From NCBI GenBank assembly GCA_013397845.1, contig VZTG01006405.1, forward strand, positions 103,181 through 167,180: DNA of 64,000 nucleotides, written 5' to 3'. Source of the stretch: Melanocharis versteri. Its lineage: Eukaryota; Chordata; Aves; Passeriformes; Melanocharitidae. The position numbers were made by a program, and so were the translations under genes. The notes below the pieces were generated by a model. It saw only the letters and a list, made by a program, of their open reading frames with translations, had not been told where the DNA came from and searched no databases. Positions 23,058 to 36,480 of this stretch are shown one piece after another (the stretch's first letter is position 1; every line of letters begins with the position of its first letter).

Positions 23058-25840
23058 CCTAACCAGGAGTAGGTAAATGAAATCCAAAAGGTTATTTTCT
23101 CTTATGGTGCCCCTTGGCACAGCTTTCTGAAAGGACTACATAAATATAATAGTATTTTTATTCCCAACAATGTTAGCATTAATAGGCCTTTGAACAAATA
23201 CCTTAGAAAAAACTCCATGGAAATTAATAATGAGGTGTATCAGGAAATGTGTTCAGCTACAAAAGGGATGGCTCCTATCATGATCAGAAATTGATTTTAA
23301 TTGAAACAGGAAATAAACATGTACCAAAAAGATCAGTGTTTCTGCCACAAGAGATTCTCTATTTTAGTGGAAGACCAATGCAATCTACAATAAACAAATG
23401 TTTTTGCTTTATCAAATTCTATTTCCCATTGGATATATTCGATTTGTTGACTGAGTTAAACTCACAGTTTGGTGCTCTGATCCAACATGTAATTCCAAAT
23501 AACCTCCAAGATAGAGAGCTACCTACTGCCAAATTAGTTTGAGGACAATACAAATTAGTGGGTAAACAAATTAACATAATGACTGATAAAATCTCATCTT
23601 TAATATGAAGTATGTTTGCAGAAAGACAGACTATCCTGGGAATGTTTTTGTAGTGGTCCTAAACTAGTAAAGAAAACCGTCTTTTCTGAAAGACCTCATG
23701 ACTATTCACATGAATTTTAATCAATGTTAAAAAGTTGCTATTGATGTTTCTTGTTTTTATGATTCTGAAGGAAAATGATCAGGACACTGTATATCCCTTG
23801 AATATGCCCATAAAGATGAGCCACCCACAGTAATTTTTACATCCTAAAAACGGCCTGCAGCACTGAATTGTTTCAGTCATTGATGCTCTGAAATACTGGC
23901 GGGATCCCAAAGCAACTCAAGTACCAAAAGACCAAGTGGAATTATTTTCAGATTATTATTAAATTCACAAAGCATTTACAATATTTCTACCTTTTGATCA
24001 ACAGCAACTTTGCCTCCCCTGTTAATGCAACAACTAAAAGTATAGATCTGATGTCATATAAGTCATATAGATATGACTTAATACATTTTAAAGCTAATTT
24101 ACTTAAAAACCAAAAAGAAAACAATAACTTACAAAATTCCATGACTGGTTAGATAATTTTGGATCTAGTATGGAAAAGCTGAAAAATAGCAAAGGATGAA
24201 GCATGTTCTCTGTGACCAAAGAAGCCAGAACATTCTGAAACTGCTTTAGTTGTCAATTCACTCCCAAATATTGTAGTGGCTACCAATCAGGAGTTAAGCC
24301 ACTCCTGTTACAACAACTTTACTGAGGTCTGGAACAACAAGGGGCACAAATAATTCATTTAAAGGAGACTTAAGAAAAACAGTAGAAAGCAACAGAAATC
24401 AGCAACTATTGTTACACAGTATTCCGATAGTTGAGTTCTTCTGAAGCTTATGCTGAGTACCAGATGCAGCTACAAGTGCATGTTATTATGGGCAGTAATA
24501 CACTTGTCAGTGACTGGATGGAGAAGAGTCAGTATTTTCACAGTATCTTAAAGACCTGCATGTTTTCATAGCTAAAAAATTAATATGTTTGTCTTAGGAA
24601 TCTTTAGATGGTCTTTTTAATTTGGAGAAGAAGAAAACCCCTAGTTCTATGAAAAAATAACTAACAACTCAACAGCTCTCATCAGGAAGTTCCACAGGTG
24701 TACATCCAAAATAAAAGGTGACAATTTAGGTATCTGGAAAATGCATACCTTGAAACTTGGTCCAACCATACTTTTTCTTAACCACAGTCAATGTTGTTTG
24801 GATCAGAACTGCAGAGGAGTACCTTGCTATTCACTGCTCATGATAAATACTTAATGCTGACACTTCATTATAAAGATTTGTCTGAAATCTGGCTTTATAG
24901 TGACTTCTAACACAGAGTTTCAACCTGGGAAAGTTCTAATGTTACCTCATCATGAAAAACAGTATTAGTGCATGAGCAATGCAATGTGCTTAGAAAGGCT
25001 GTCTCCTGTCTGCAGGCACAGAAGTAATTCAAATACTTATCCCACTAAGCTTACAAGACATGGCCAACACCACACCGTGTCCCATGTGGATGGCAGCTTC
25101 TGAAAGTGAACAAACGTTTCTGACAGGGAGAAAATTCCTGTGAAGAGATGTAAGGTTCCTTTGCCAAAATTTAGCCTTGAACTAGAACATCATATTGTTA
25201 AAAAAAAAATTTCCCATGTAGAGAATATATAAGAGATATATAGGGTTATATACAAGGAATAGAAATGTCCTCTTGCCTCCAGTTATCACATAATTAACCG
25301 TTCAGTCAGCTACTGAAATTCCCATTATCTCAGTTCTGCTCAATACCAGTATTTGTTTCACCACCCTCTTAAACAGACCTGTGACATTATCATAAATTTA
25401 AAAACAGAAGAGCAGCATAAGGTACATATGTAGGGTAAAATCCCCATTATAAAAGAGAATTTTTATTACAAAGCTTTAGCAGATAGAGCAATCAAGTAAA
25501 CTGCTATTACAGAATAAACAGTCAAGGTGATAGTGCACAGCTGAGAGGGGGGGCAGGGTCTGTACCTGGGTCAGCCACTAGTAAAATAATTTGTAAAGCT
25601 ACAGTCTCAGACTGACAGACACAAAGCAAGCAAACAAACAACAAAGATCAGTCACTGAAAGGAAGAAGAGAAAACAAAACCAGAAAAACAGGATCTAAAA
25701 TGACACAACTGTAAGAAAGACTCGAGTAAAAGTAACTCTTGTGAGTCTAGAATTACTGAGTTACTGTCTATACTGAAGAATATTATTAACAAGATTTTAA
25801 GAGAGTATCACAGAAATGAGCATTAAACTGCTCTTTTGCC
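23058..25840. other. AT-rich sequence with no recognised gene
   Basis: Apart from the palindrome at 24059 and an AATAAA signal on the minus strand at 25462-25467, nothing was recognised. Open frames stay under 100 codons and have no motif. Confidence 0.45.
24059..24080. repeat. 22-bp palindrome with 2-nt centre
   Basis: taagtcatat (24059-24068) and atatgactta (24071-24080) are exact reverse complements around a central AG. The unit gtcatata is also repeated directly at 24053 and 24063, which suggests local slippage or template switching. Confidence 0.8.
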
Positions 25841-25916
25841 TGAGGGAGATGATGCCTCTGCTATCATAAAGTCTGTTCAAGGCTCAGAAACTCAAGACAG
25901 GGCAGTGCAGGCAGTC

Positions 25917-26080
25917 CTGGCCTCGGCTGCAGACCCGCAGCTTCCCTCAGCACCACACCGTGGGAGAAAGGCAGCACTGCGCCTTTCCACCGGCAAACTA
26001 CAGCATGCGACTGCTAGCCTGCATTTCTTCCACTTGTTTGCATCTTCTCATTTCCTCGTGAGGAGCTTCTTCCACGGCTT
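25917..26080. promoter_or_regulatory. Small CpG-enriched patch
   Basis: At least seven CpG dinucleotides occur here within AT-rich, CpG-poor surroundings. This can reflect an exon, a small promoter or an inserted GC-rich fragment. No known repeat was recognised. Confidence 0.35.
25998..26080 (-). CDS. Weak candidate terminal coding exon (unidentified)
   Basis: On the minus strand a pyrimidine-rich stretch ending TTTAAG (at 26081) could be a splice acceptor. The next 27 codons, read with one base carried over from a preceding exon, are rich in Glu, Met, Arg and Gln and end at a TAG (25998-26000). A polyadenylation signal AATAAA lies about 530 bases downstream at 25462-25467. The surrounding DNA (25917-26080) is richer in CpG than its neighbourhood. 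The open length is no longer than chance allows, AAG is a less favoured acceptor than CAG, and I do not recognise the peptide. It may equally be non-coding. Confidence 0.12.
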
Positions 26081-27775
26081 CTTAAACAACAACAAAAAAG
26101 ATTACATTTCTCCAAAATATATTGATTCAAAGCACGCTCCTTACCAATGTCTGCCTTCCAACCACAGCCTCTGTTATATGCACCATGTGAATCAGGAAAC
26201 CCATCCCAGAAATACACCCAAACATACACCTTGATTAGCTTTTTCCCCTCCATGGGCACATCACTCCACGTGTGACGGCCGGGAAGCTGCCAACTTCTGT
26301 ACCACTGCTGTACCACTTCCTATCACCTCTCTCCACCAGTCAGATCCAGACACGCTGTAAAACTGTAAGAAGTCTCACAGCTGGCATTAGCACTCAGTAT
26401 GGGTGCAAAACATCAAATCTTTTATACTGAGATGTAACAGGCTACCACACCCAGAACGTGATCTATTTATTTTAGAGAGTAATAAATCAACTCCCACCTC
26501 AAATCAACCTTGAACTCTCCTACTCACATGCTAAGAAAATTTTTAACTCCCCCTGTCTATGTCACACTGGAAGGATGCCAGAAAGATCATGTCAGCAGAA
26601 ACAGCAAATGGTACTTCCATTGAATTAGAAATTCAATTATTTGTCCAATATCCTTCACTTCTGCTTTACTTAGCTTCCAGAAACAGAAATAAAGAAGAGT
26701 AACCTCAGTTCCACAGTGAGCTCCTTCAAGAATATATATATATAGTAGATATATAACTACTCGTATTACAAGATAGTAATGGTGTCCTGGATGCTTGTAA
26801 CTTAAGTCATGTCTGGGATAGAGGATACAACTGTGAGATTTGAGACAGACACTGAGACCTAGAAATCTGAGAAAGCTGAAACATTTAATGCAATAAAGAA
26901 GATAGCTTAAGGGTGCTAATCAAAACCTGGCAGTTAATCATTATGGTATCTAATAACTCACATTTGTGTAATCTCTGTCCTAGCTTAGCAAACCTTCCCT
27001 TGAAAAAGCAGTACCTTAAAATGGGTTAGATAACAAGCAGTAGAGTCGCAAAGCTCACACATATGCCGATGTTAAATAGACATGCATCTTTGTATTAAAC
27101 CACAGACATCCTAAAAAAAAACATTTTAAAGGGCAATTAAAGCTTAAAATGTTTATAAGTGACATTGTGCTGCAACAAGTCCAGTGCCCAGCAAAATCAA
27201 AGTCAGTTTCCAAATAATGGGAGATCCCGGCAGAATGCTCGATACTGATTTTGCAATACTTTCACCAGAAAGGTTCAAAACATGTTGACCTTCAAAACAT
27301 CCTTTCAAGTTCATGTGTTTGCTCTGGAGTTTAGAGAGATTGAGCCATCTGCGTAAATTGAAGGGGACAGGTTTCTGTAACAGCTGAGATAACCCTCTCG
27401 GGTCTCGCTGGTATGGTTTTGCTCTGGGGTGGACTTCTTGTTACTGTCTAAACAGGTAATAACTGGGAGTCTTTTTATATAGACAAGTGCCATTTTATAT
27501 CTAGACATTACTAAAAGGGACAGTTTCCAGTAAGGAGCTTTTTGTGAATGAAATATCACTAGCCTTAATATATACTATTCTCACAACTGCAGTCATTACA
27601 ACAAAAGGAACAAAACCATTAAACTAAACAGAAAATATGAATCAAAAATCTTATTAGATCTGTATTAATGTGGCAGTTGTCAGACAAGACCGTCGATGTT
27701 AAGAGTCTCAGTGTTCCTCAGACAAATTATACCTATTTCCTGCACAATTCCAGAAAACATCACTTGCATCTCAAT
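26081..27775. other. Unassigned sequence between two CpG-rich patches
   Basis: Mostly AT-rich, with a TA-type simple repeat near 26733-26757. No repeat family or exon was recognised. Confidence 0.45.
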
Positions 27776-27875
27776 CGTCTGGCTTTTCCTCAAGCCTGGA
27801 GCGGGACCGTGGGCAGCCCCAGCCCGGCGCCAGCGGGTGGCAGCAGCGACCCAGCGACCGCAGCAGACGCGCTCC
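27776..27875. promoter_or_regulatory. Miniature CpG island, possible promoter
   Basis: About ten CpGs fall within 75 bases (27801-27875), in words such as gcgggaccg, cccggcgcc and gacgcgctc, while flanking DNA is AT-rich and nearly free of CpG. In vertebrates such density usually persists only where DNA is unmethylated in the germline, for example at promoters, or where GC-biased gene conversion is strong. No TATA box or known repeat was recognised. Frames on both strands are open across it because of the composition. Confidence 0.4.
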
Positions 27876-30800
27876 TCCTGCTCATCACTGATCAGCATTT
27901 GCAACGCATAGTAAGGCTCATTTTAAGCCTCCCTCATTCCATTTGTTTGGTTTTGTTTTCGGTTTCAACGGGAAATGCATAATATGCATGAGTGTGCAGG
28001 TGGATTGATTGAAAGCTTTCGTAATTTTTTTCTTTGACTGAGAAAAAATAACCTTGAAATGGTCAGGCACAACCATAAAGTACCAGTACTTTGGGTACCA
28101 CTGATAAGATCACCTTTTCAGTTACAAGGTGACATCTTCTGAGAAAACGGACACAGCTCCACAAAAAAGCTTTTAGGTCACTACTCGTTCTGCAAACAAC
28201 ATACAGAAGTCAGGACTTCTCCACAAGAGCTTTGGTGAGAGGGTGGGCTCCAGCAGAGAGGGAAGCTGGAGCTACATACCGATTTGTCAGGAGGTTCAGC
28301 AGATTCATTAGCCATTATTTCTTAATTTAAAGGTGCTAATTAAATACATACAGTATCTCCTTTCAGTACAGATACATAAAACTCACAAAATTAAGCATTT
28401 TGTTGTTCAAATTCCAGGAAGCACCTATATACATCTATATTTACTTTTAACTTAGACTGATTTTGAAACATGGAACGTGTGTAATCTGTACACATCTCTA
28501 CACATTTGTAATCCTTTAATCACTATGAAACTAAACTACTTTACCAGAAACTTCTTTTGCACTGCAAATGTGTCTTGGCCCTTCTTAGAAACACCTGAAT
28601 TTCCAAATTTATTTTCCATGTATGATTAAAGCTATTTCCTTATACAAGCACTTCAGATTAATTGCAACAAACTAAAAAATTGTGTGATTATATAAAAAAT
28701 GGAAATGTAACTTATTTATCTGAATGTATGCTGAAGTCACAGCCAAGACCATTACTAACAAGCTTGGCAAAACAAAAAAAGCCCAAACACCAAGCTTCCT
28801 CACTCACACTTGGGTACATTTATTCCTGCTCTGTCTCAGCTATTGATCCTCTCCTCAACACTGTTTTGAAGCATTCCCCTAATTCTTAACCAAACCTTCC
28901 CAGCCAAAAGAGGCTATAGGTACTCCAGAAAGGAGTCCTCAAAACAGAAATGGGGCTCACCCACAAGTATAAAAGCTACAGTCTAGGCTTTTGACTTTAA
29001 ACATGGATAAGGTCCTTAATTCCAGTGGTGAAACATGGTGGGACACAGAAGAACTTAAAGACTAGATACAGTGTTAGAAGACGGGGCAGGAATTTGAGAA
29101 CAGACAGTGAATGCATTGAGACACAACATATGTAAGAAGGATAGAAATGTGTAGATTAGAATGTTCCCGGGCCTTATGGCACTCATCATTTGGAGGAACA
29201 GCCTGAGAAGAAAGAGAGCGTCACCCTGTTTGGCTGTCCTTTGGACACTGTGTTTGGAGCCAAATGAAGAAATACTCACCCATCCACCTGACTGCTGTGT
29301 ATGTCCTGTTCACCTGGAGGCCATGCTGGGATTGCACATTTATCCCACAAATCCTATCATGAGAGGTTGCAAAAAACCTAGAGATTTGTGGCATAAGGAA
29401 AGCTACTGCTTGCAACAGTGGGGTTAACTGTGAGAGAGCTACTTCCCCCACTTTCTTCTCAGGTACCAGTTCAGTAGAGATGTTAAATGAGCTTCAGCCT
29501 CTAAATCTGTCTGCAGGCCTCTCCTTGCCTCCTCCATCTCTACTCCAACAAACTGTTGGAGCTACACTGTCCTTCTGTCCTACTGCTTGGTGCTCACTGA
29601 TGACCCGCTTATCCTCCAACACCATGAACAGTCTGAACAGAAGATCAGTTGCTAAAAGGAGCTGATTTATTCTCTTCAAAAGGTTTAGTTTCCCACAGGG
29701 TTTCCGTGATCATCTTCAGCTGAATGAGGATGACTTGTCACAATAATCATATTGCTGACCCTTGGCGCTGCTCAGCAGATGAATCAAACGCTTCCTGGTT
29801 GTAGAGGTGGTCAGTCCTTCTCTGCTGCCTGCAGTAAAGTTGTTTTGCTCAGCCCCAGTGGCAATGCTACCTGGCTGGCAGAAGTTCCTGGGGAGAAGGA
29901 GCCATTCCACCACAGCACCAGCTATGAATGAAAAACCTCCAACTGTCCTACTTTTCCCTGAGCCCCAGGTAGAGCTCAGGCTCATGGTCTGGGTGTTGAG
30001 CAGGCAAGGGCTGATTGCACAGTTATGAGACAGCGGAATCTTTCCACTTGAGGCATTGAGCTTTCTCTCCTCCAGTGGGAGGATGCATTCAGTCTGACTT
30101 GGACTCTGGCCTGATTCTTATGACTTTGCTAAATAATCACAATAAGCTGGGAAACACAGAATGCCACGGGCAGTGGCTACAGAAGAGCTGCCCGGCACTA
30201 GAGTGAAACTTTTGTTTTCTCAGTGATAAGAAAAGGAAAGAAAAATAACAGTCACAGAAAAGTGAATAGAAGAAGTATTCTGTTTGAGAGTGAGACCAAA
30301 ACCATGATGAAGCACCAGAGCATTTCAAGTGCTCATGACCAACAGACAGAACTGTAAGCTCTTTCTCCTCCATGCCAACTCACCTTTGAACCTGGCATTG
30401 CTGGTGGAGAATTCATCCACAGACTTCCAAGAGAACCTATGCAGAGACAGAGGACATGAAACGAGAGAGACACCCAGGTTGTACAGAATATTTCAGTAGA
30501 GGAAAAACCTCTCTAAAAGAGGAAACTGAAGCCATGATTAATAATGACAGTAATCACAGACACAGCTTTTCACTTTGAAAAGAAATAAAGGGCTTAAAGT
30601 TTCATCAGGTTCAGTAGAGCAATTCAGTGAGAAACTAGTTTTTTTTATTTTTGAAGATGGACCTTCGTATTGTATGCAGTAGAAAGTGTATATACATTGT
30701 TATAATTATCATTAAAAATAACTTTGAATTTGTGAATATTTAATTGTTAATTGCTATGAAAAGTATAATTACTTTCATGCTGTAACAGCTTAATCTGGCA

Positions 30801-33800
30801 CTGATTAAATTATTTGTTTCCATTGTTTTTCAACCACATACATAACAAGGAGCCATTATCTGTGATTTCACAAATTTCACCAAATCTTTTCTAGACTATT
30901 TCTCAAAATCATAAACTTGTTTAACATCCACTGTTAATCATTCTGTAATTTCACACTGTATTCATTTCATAGAAGTGAGACTGCCAAATGTTTCTGATAT
31001 CACAAATTAATGCTTCTGACTTGTGAACAGAGTATCAGCAGTGGAAACAAAACCTGAGATTTACTTGCCTATTACACCCTGAAAAGAAATTGTTTCATCT
31101 TCTCTGTTCTTGTTGCCATAGTTATAATCTGCTGGTAATTCTACAGATTTTTTGTTAACTAAGATAAACCATAAATATGTGTTAAACTGGAAAACAATTC
31201 AACTATTTACATTAGAAATGTAATCCACTTGATTTGATCCTTTGGCTGCCATACACCAAGTCTGCACAGGGACTTTCAGGTCTAGAAATATCTAATTAAA
31301 CAGATATGAAATGGATAAAAACACTAACAACTGAAAGAGGAGGGACAAAATAATCAGAAATTCATGTCTGATAGGAATGAATTCCTCTAAATGTAGGTGT
31401 GATGAAAAGGATTTGGCTGAAAGTCAATCACATCTTTCACCCTCAAGTTTTTGACACACAAAGAAACAAAAATGCAATTGCAATGAAATGGACACTGCTG
31501 GTCCAAATATTCTGATCTTAAGCAAACCAAAGATGTTGGTGACCATTATTTTACTATTCCTCCATAAATGCCTGAAAGATGTGACAATGTATTCAATATA
31601 TATCACCGAAGTTCAAATTAATTTTAATCAAAAGGAGTAAAAATTACTCCAGTTTGGACACAGTGCAGCCTTTTTTTTCCTGAGCAAAGTGGAGAACTGG
31701 TAAAAAGTATTTTGAATACTAATTTCTAGTTCTTACAGTTCTGGCTTGTAAGGATAAAAACATAACTTCAAAAATGTTAATCCACAAATCCCTGTACATG
31801 CTGGTACTGGCAGATGCATTATCTTCCAAGAACAAACTATGAAGAATGAGGGGAAAAAAGGACACAGCTGTATAATTATATGATATTTAAGGATACACAG
31901 AAAATCCTCACCTTGACCTTTCCTACCTTTCTTGCCACAAGTCTAATAATGACAAGCCCTATAGCAAGTTCAGAGTAGATTTTGAAACTTATATGAGACT
32001 GGGCCACTGCTCATTTCCCGTACTCATCCAGTCATTTTGTGCCATGTTTCCTAGCATTTGCACATCATAAGACAGGGACAGGAGGATATGGAGAAAGTGC
32101 AAGAGCAGAGGTAAATAACTAGTAAGCTTCCTTTTCATCAGGGGGCAATTTCAATGACTGAGTGTCAAGCAAAGATTTATTGTATTTCTTTGCCAAGTTT
32201 GACGACAGCTTGTTATAGCTACTGGGGAACCTTTCTTCCAAGAAAACAGTTTTAAAATATGTCCTATTTAAGAGGAAGAGCACCTTTTCATAAGATCTAA
32301 CATAACTTAAATTTCTATTGCTTTGTACTTGTGGTATGTAGGACTTGCTTAAGATTCAACAAAGAACCTCAAGCAAATCTCTGTCATAAACAAGAAATAT
32401 TCTTATTCCCACAATTAGCACTTCTGTCTTCTCTTTATAAAAGGGCTTTCCTTCTCAGAGTCTCTGAAAAATTTCATGGATGCGAATCCCTTTTCTGGTC
32501 TGGGCACAGACACTAATCAAAGGAGAGCCCAGTCTCTTTATTTTGACTTGTTGTCTGTAAATGACAGAGATATGATAATCAAAAACCAGAAAGCTCGTTG
32601 TCCTTTCCTGTACCACAAGAGAGCATCACAGAAGTCTCTGCATCATGAACTTGCACACTTACTTTGAGTTTTCGCTGATGACTTTTAATGATTTAAATGG
32701 AATATTTAATATAACGTATTTTAACAAATTTTCTTGTCATAACTACACCATCCATTCTTGAAAGAATATCTGCTGAACTATGATAAATATATGATCGTAA
32801 CTATGACAATATGAGAGGATGTGGAACCTTCCAAAGAGGTTTGGCAGTCCAAAACAGTTTCTGTCAGTCTTGAGTGGTCTTCACAATGCTTGGCAGAATA
32901 CAGGCTCATAAAATCCATCTGACCTCTTCCTTATGACAAGCATTACAAAAGATTAATGGTTTGGAATCCATCTTGTTTGCAATATATTGTGCAGTAGTAT
33001 CAGATAAAGCAATGCGTGACCTTAAAGCAAGACTCATGTTTCACTTTTGCACTGCAGGAGAACATTTAACCTTTCAATACTATTGGATATAAATGACTGC
33101 ACAATGGTGGATCACTGCTAGCAAGCAGTGTTGCTAATATGTTAACCTTCAGATTCTAAAGACAGCATTGGACTGACAGTCTACAGAAAACTGAATCAAA
33201 TAACTTCTCCCATGTCTATCAGCAGAACTGATCTCCTAGTCACCAGGAGTTTATTTCTCTCCTAAGCAATCTGGCACAGCAACAGACATTGTCTGTCCCA
33301 TCCAGAAAGCGGCCTGAACCTTTAGCAGACTTAGGCACTGGGCATGAACTCAGTGCCGGAAACTGCTAAACAGCGATGAGGTTTGGACACTGCACAGAAA
33401 GGCATCTTTCACTAGAAGTGTTCAACTAGAGACACATTTATATCCCTCTGTAGCCGTTCTGGCGACCCTGGACAGAGCCTTCCTGACGGTGCTGTGGGGA
33501 GGTTCCACTGGTGCCGATTCCCCTTTCTCACACAAGCTGTCTTTAAGCTGAGCCACAACTGCTTGTCTCCAACATGAGCTATGGACAGTGCCCGTGCCTG
33601 GCCACCAGCCCCATGGACACACAGTACCTTACCCTGGGTGCCTGACCAGACCTGCCCTGCCCACCATGCCTAGACACCACCATCCTGCTCCCTGGCTATC
33701 CAAGCACTTCCCTCTGCTCCTATCTGAGGAATACATCCACCCTGAGTCATGGGACAGGGGGTGAGCCACAGCAGCAAAGCGCAGTCAAAGGAGCACTGTT

Positions 33801-33880
33801 AAGGTTATCACCATTTTCAGTCACAATCTCATTCTGTGGAAAATAAAGCATCCTGCATTTTGAGATGGAATGAAAGCTCT
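27876..33880. other. Mostly unassigned sequence with a slightly GC-richer centre
   Basis: No gene or repeat family was recognised. Between about 29050 and 30100 the composition is more balanced and several frames of 60-90 codons are open on both strands, but none has a recognisable domain or paired splice sites. From 33280 to 33780 the sequence is again GC-richer (CpGs near 33350, 33460 and 33510) and precedes a CR1 copy; its origin is unknown. Confidence 0.45.
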
Positions 33881-33886
33881 CAGAGA

Positions 33887-33898
33887 TTTTTTTTTTTT
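33887..33898. repeat. Poly-T tract (12 T)
   Basis: It lies about 30 bp before the 3' end of the minus-oriented CR1 copy that follows. CR1 elements do not end in poly-A, so it is probably unrelated to that insertion. Confidence 0.8.
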
Positions 33899-33926
33899 AC
33901 CGGGTCCGTACCAGGAGACACTTCAA

Positions 33927-34322
33927 GAATCGCAGAAGGGCTTGAGTTGGAAGGGACCTTAAAGATTACGAAGTCCCAACCCCAGCCCACGGGTAGGGAT
34001 GTCATCCACTAAATCAGGTTGCTCAGAGCCCCATCCAACCTGGCCCTGATCACCTCCAGGGACAGGGCATCTACAGCTTCTATGGGCAACCTGTTCCAGT
34101 GCCTCACCACCCTCACAGTAAAGAATTTTTTCCTAACACCTCATCTAAATCTCTCATCTTGTAGTTTAAAACTGTTCTCCCTTGCCCTGTCACTATCTGC
34201 CCATGCAAAAAGTCACTCTCCCTCTCTTTCACAATTTCCCTTTAGTAGCAGAAGGCTGCAATGAGGTCTCCCAGGAGCACTCTCTTTTCCAAGGTGCCAT
34301 TCTTTTTTCTCTGAGACTCAGT
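33927..34322 (-). mobile_element. CR1 LINE 3' fragment, minus orientation
   Basis: The reverse complement of the typical CR1 3' region is visible in order: the terminal gaatcgcag, then gttggaagggacctt, gttgctcagagccccatccaacctgg split over about 34018-34046, the cacctccagggacagggc block, cctgttccagtgcctcaccaccctc, and the aatgaggtctccc block near 34260. About 400 bp of the 3' end of CR1 are retained. Relative to the usual CR1 text it is well preserved, so it is probably younger than the other copies here. Confidence 0.92.
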
Positions 34323-36059
34323 GTGCTTGTGGAGAATCAACACATCCAGCTTCTTTGAAAAATGTTTCTAGGACTGTAAGGGCTCAAAGAGGCTCAGAGG
34401 AACAGGCAAACCATAAGATATTTTATTCTTATCAAGTAACAGTCAGAACCAGGTGTTCAACCTGAGAATGCCTAGAAGGTGCAGTTCTTTCAGGGAGTTA
34501 CACTGGGTATCCTGGAAATCAGGGTCATGGTTTCACTAGACTTACGGTTTTAGCTCCTTTTAAACTTCAAGAGAATAGCTCAGAAAATAGGTTGTATTAT
34601 TTAAAAAATGGCCTGATCAAAGAAAATACGTACGTTCCTGTTGCAGCATGACCAGGTACACTTTATTCTGCCAAAAGCTTTGCTCTGTGCCAGTGAGCCT
34701 CCTCTGTTCATTGGACAGTATCTTCCACACAGGCAATTTATGTAACTGATTTCCCAGATACCCCGTGTAACTCTCTACCCAGTGTTTCTCTCTTTAACTA
34801 CATAAAGCTTTTCAATTGCAACTTGATGCAATTTTTCAAATTTGAATTATTATCAAAAACCCAAAAGTCTTTAGGAAAATTACTTTTTCTTCTGTATGTA
34901 GCGAGGATCTGCTTAAACTCTAGAAGGAGAATTAAGCTTTCAGTTAATATTTACTCTTAGACTGATTCTTAAACTAAAAACTGTATTATTGGCTGTGTTC
35001 ATATATAAAAATTTCTAAACATGCAATTGCTATGAGATGAGATGAGCAAGGTAGAAGATGTACATTTGGATGAAAAATATCTATAAAACATCTCAGTATC
35101 TCAAAAGAAAATTATGCAGTTTTAAGAAGAGCTTACATTAAATAAAGCAGAACATGAAGTAGATGTTACCGACAGCTTTACAAAACATTCAAGTTTTCCT
35201 TAGTATTGAAAGTTTGATACTTTGAAGCAAGAATTTCCCATGTTTTATTCACGGTAAGACGGTGTATGGATGAGAAGTCAGACAAGGGGCTGCAACATCA
35301 AAATTTAAAGTGGACCATCACCATAGTCCTGGTTAACTCTAGAAAAGGTATTGCTGCATTTTTTTGATGTCACAAAGATAAGTCAGAAAGGCTGGAGAAG
35401 CAGCCAGGAAGGTACTCAGGATATCTCTCATCAGACACAGTGCTTCTGCCCTGGGAGGAACCAAACAATAACAAAAGCCCAGCACTGTCTTGGTTCTGTC
35501 CTGACAATGTTCATAGTTAAAGTTTTGAAGAAATTCTTTGAAGGTCCAGTAAAAATACTATAATGAGATTACTATATCTTTCAGTTAAAAACCCTAAAAG
35601 GCCATCTTCTATGCCATAAAATAGGCTATAAGGCATAATTTTTCAAATACCCTGAACTAACATTGACATGGTATCTCCAAACATGCTTTCTAAAGAGAGA
35701 ATTTCCTCTTTTAACAGTTTTATAAGTTTTATAAAATGTACAACTTCCTATTAAAAACTGAAAACAGGTAACAACTAAAGCCTACTTGCATCCTCTAAAC
35801 CATTAAAAAGAAAATATGTAGAAAGTTAAAATAATATATATAAAACAAATTTCATTTGAGAGCTTGACAGAACCGTATATCTTGAAAACCAAACATTTTT
35901 ATGCATTATGTGACTGTGATCCCTTTTCTTCTCTATTAAGATTTATCTGTTGTCTCAAGTAAGCAAAAAGAACTGAAGGTGTAACAAATGGTGCCATTAA
36001 TAAACAATTGTCCATAAAGATTGAGTTTATAGATCTTTCTGTATTTTCCCCCTTCTCAC
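34323..36059. other. AT-rich sequence with no recognised gene
   Basis: Nothing beyond small degenerate repeats, such as gagatgagatgag near 35034, was seen. Confidence 0.5.
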
Positions 36060-36480
36060 TTTATTCTCTGTTTCTATTAGCAAGTCAACTTTTGCACTTG
36101 CCGGTGTGTGGAAAAGATTATATGCATAAACCAATTAGAGGATTGGAAGCGCTTTCCTCCTATAAGCTAGAAAACTAGTTTACTCCTGGTGAATGAGCTA
36201 ATTGAGTACTAGCAAGCTGGCAAGCTTTTTATATACCACCACAGACAACTAGAACAGCCAGGCAGAGAATCTAATCTATTACATAAGCATTACACAAGGA
36301 CATTAACTGGCTCTTTCCTGTAGCAATGCCGAATTTAATTCTGATATGCTCTGGGTTTCATTATATCACATCCCGTGTTTGCAGTTAATATGCAAGACAT
36401 AACTGGCACAGGTTATGCGTAAGAGCTTATGCCAAAGAAATCATATTTCTGAAGAAGCTGTCAAGGTACTAAAAGCTAAC
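36060..36480. promoter_or_regulatory. Candidate conserved non-coding element
   Basis: A repeat-free stretch dense in homeodomain-type and octamer-type words (caattagagg, tatgcataa, gagctaattgag, gttaatatgcaa). Its word composition resembles vertebrate developmental enhancers. No alignment was made, so conservation is unproven. Confidence 0.2.

Noticed and set aside
27680..27904. Minus-strand frame across the CpG island, with a short stretch vaguely recalling a flavin-biosynthesis enzyme N-terminus
   Set aside because: The resemblance covers only a few residues, and vertebrates lack that enzyme. The open frame follows from GC-rich composition.
33887..34322. Processed pseudogene with poly-A tail
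   Set aside because: The sequence next to the T run is CR1, which does not use a poly-A tail, and no gene sequence is present.
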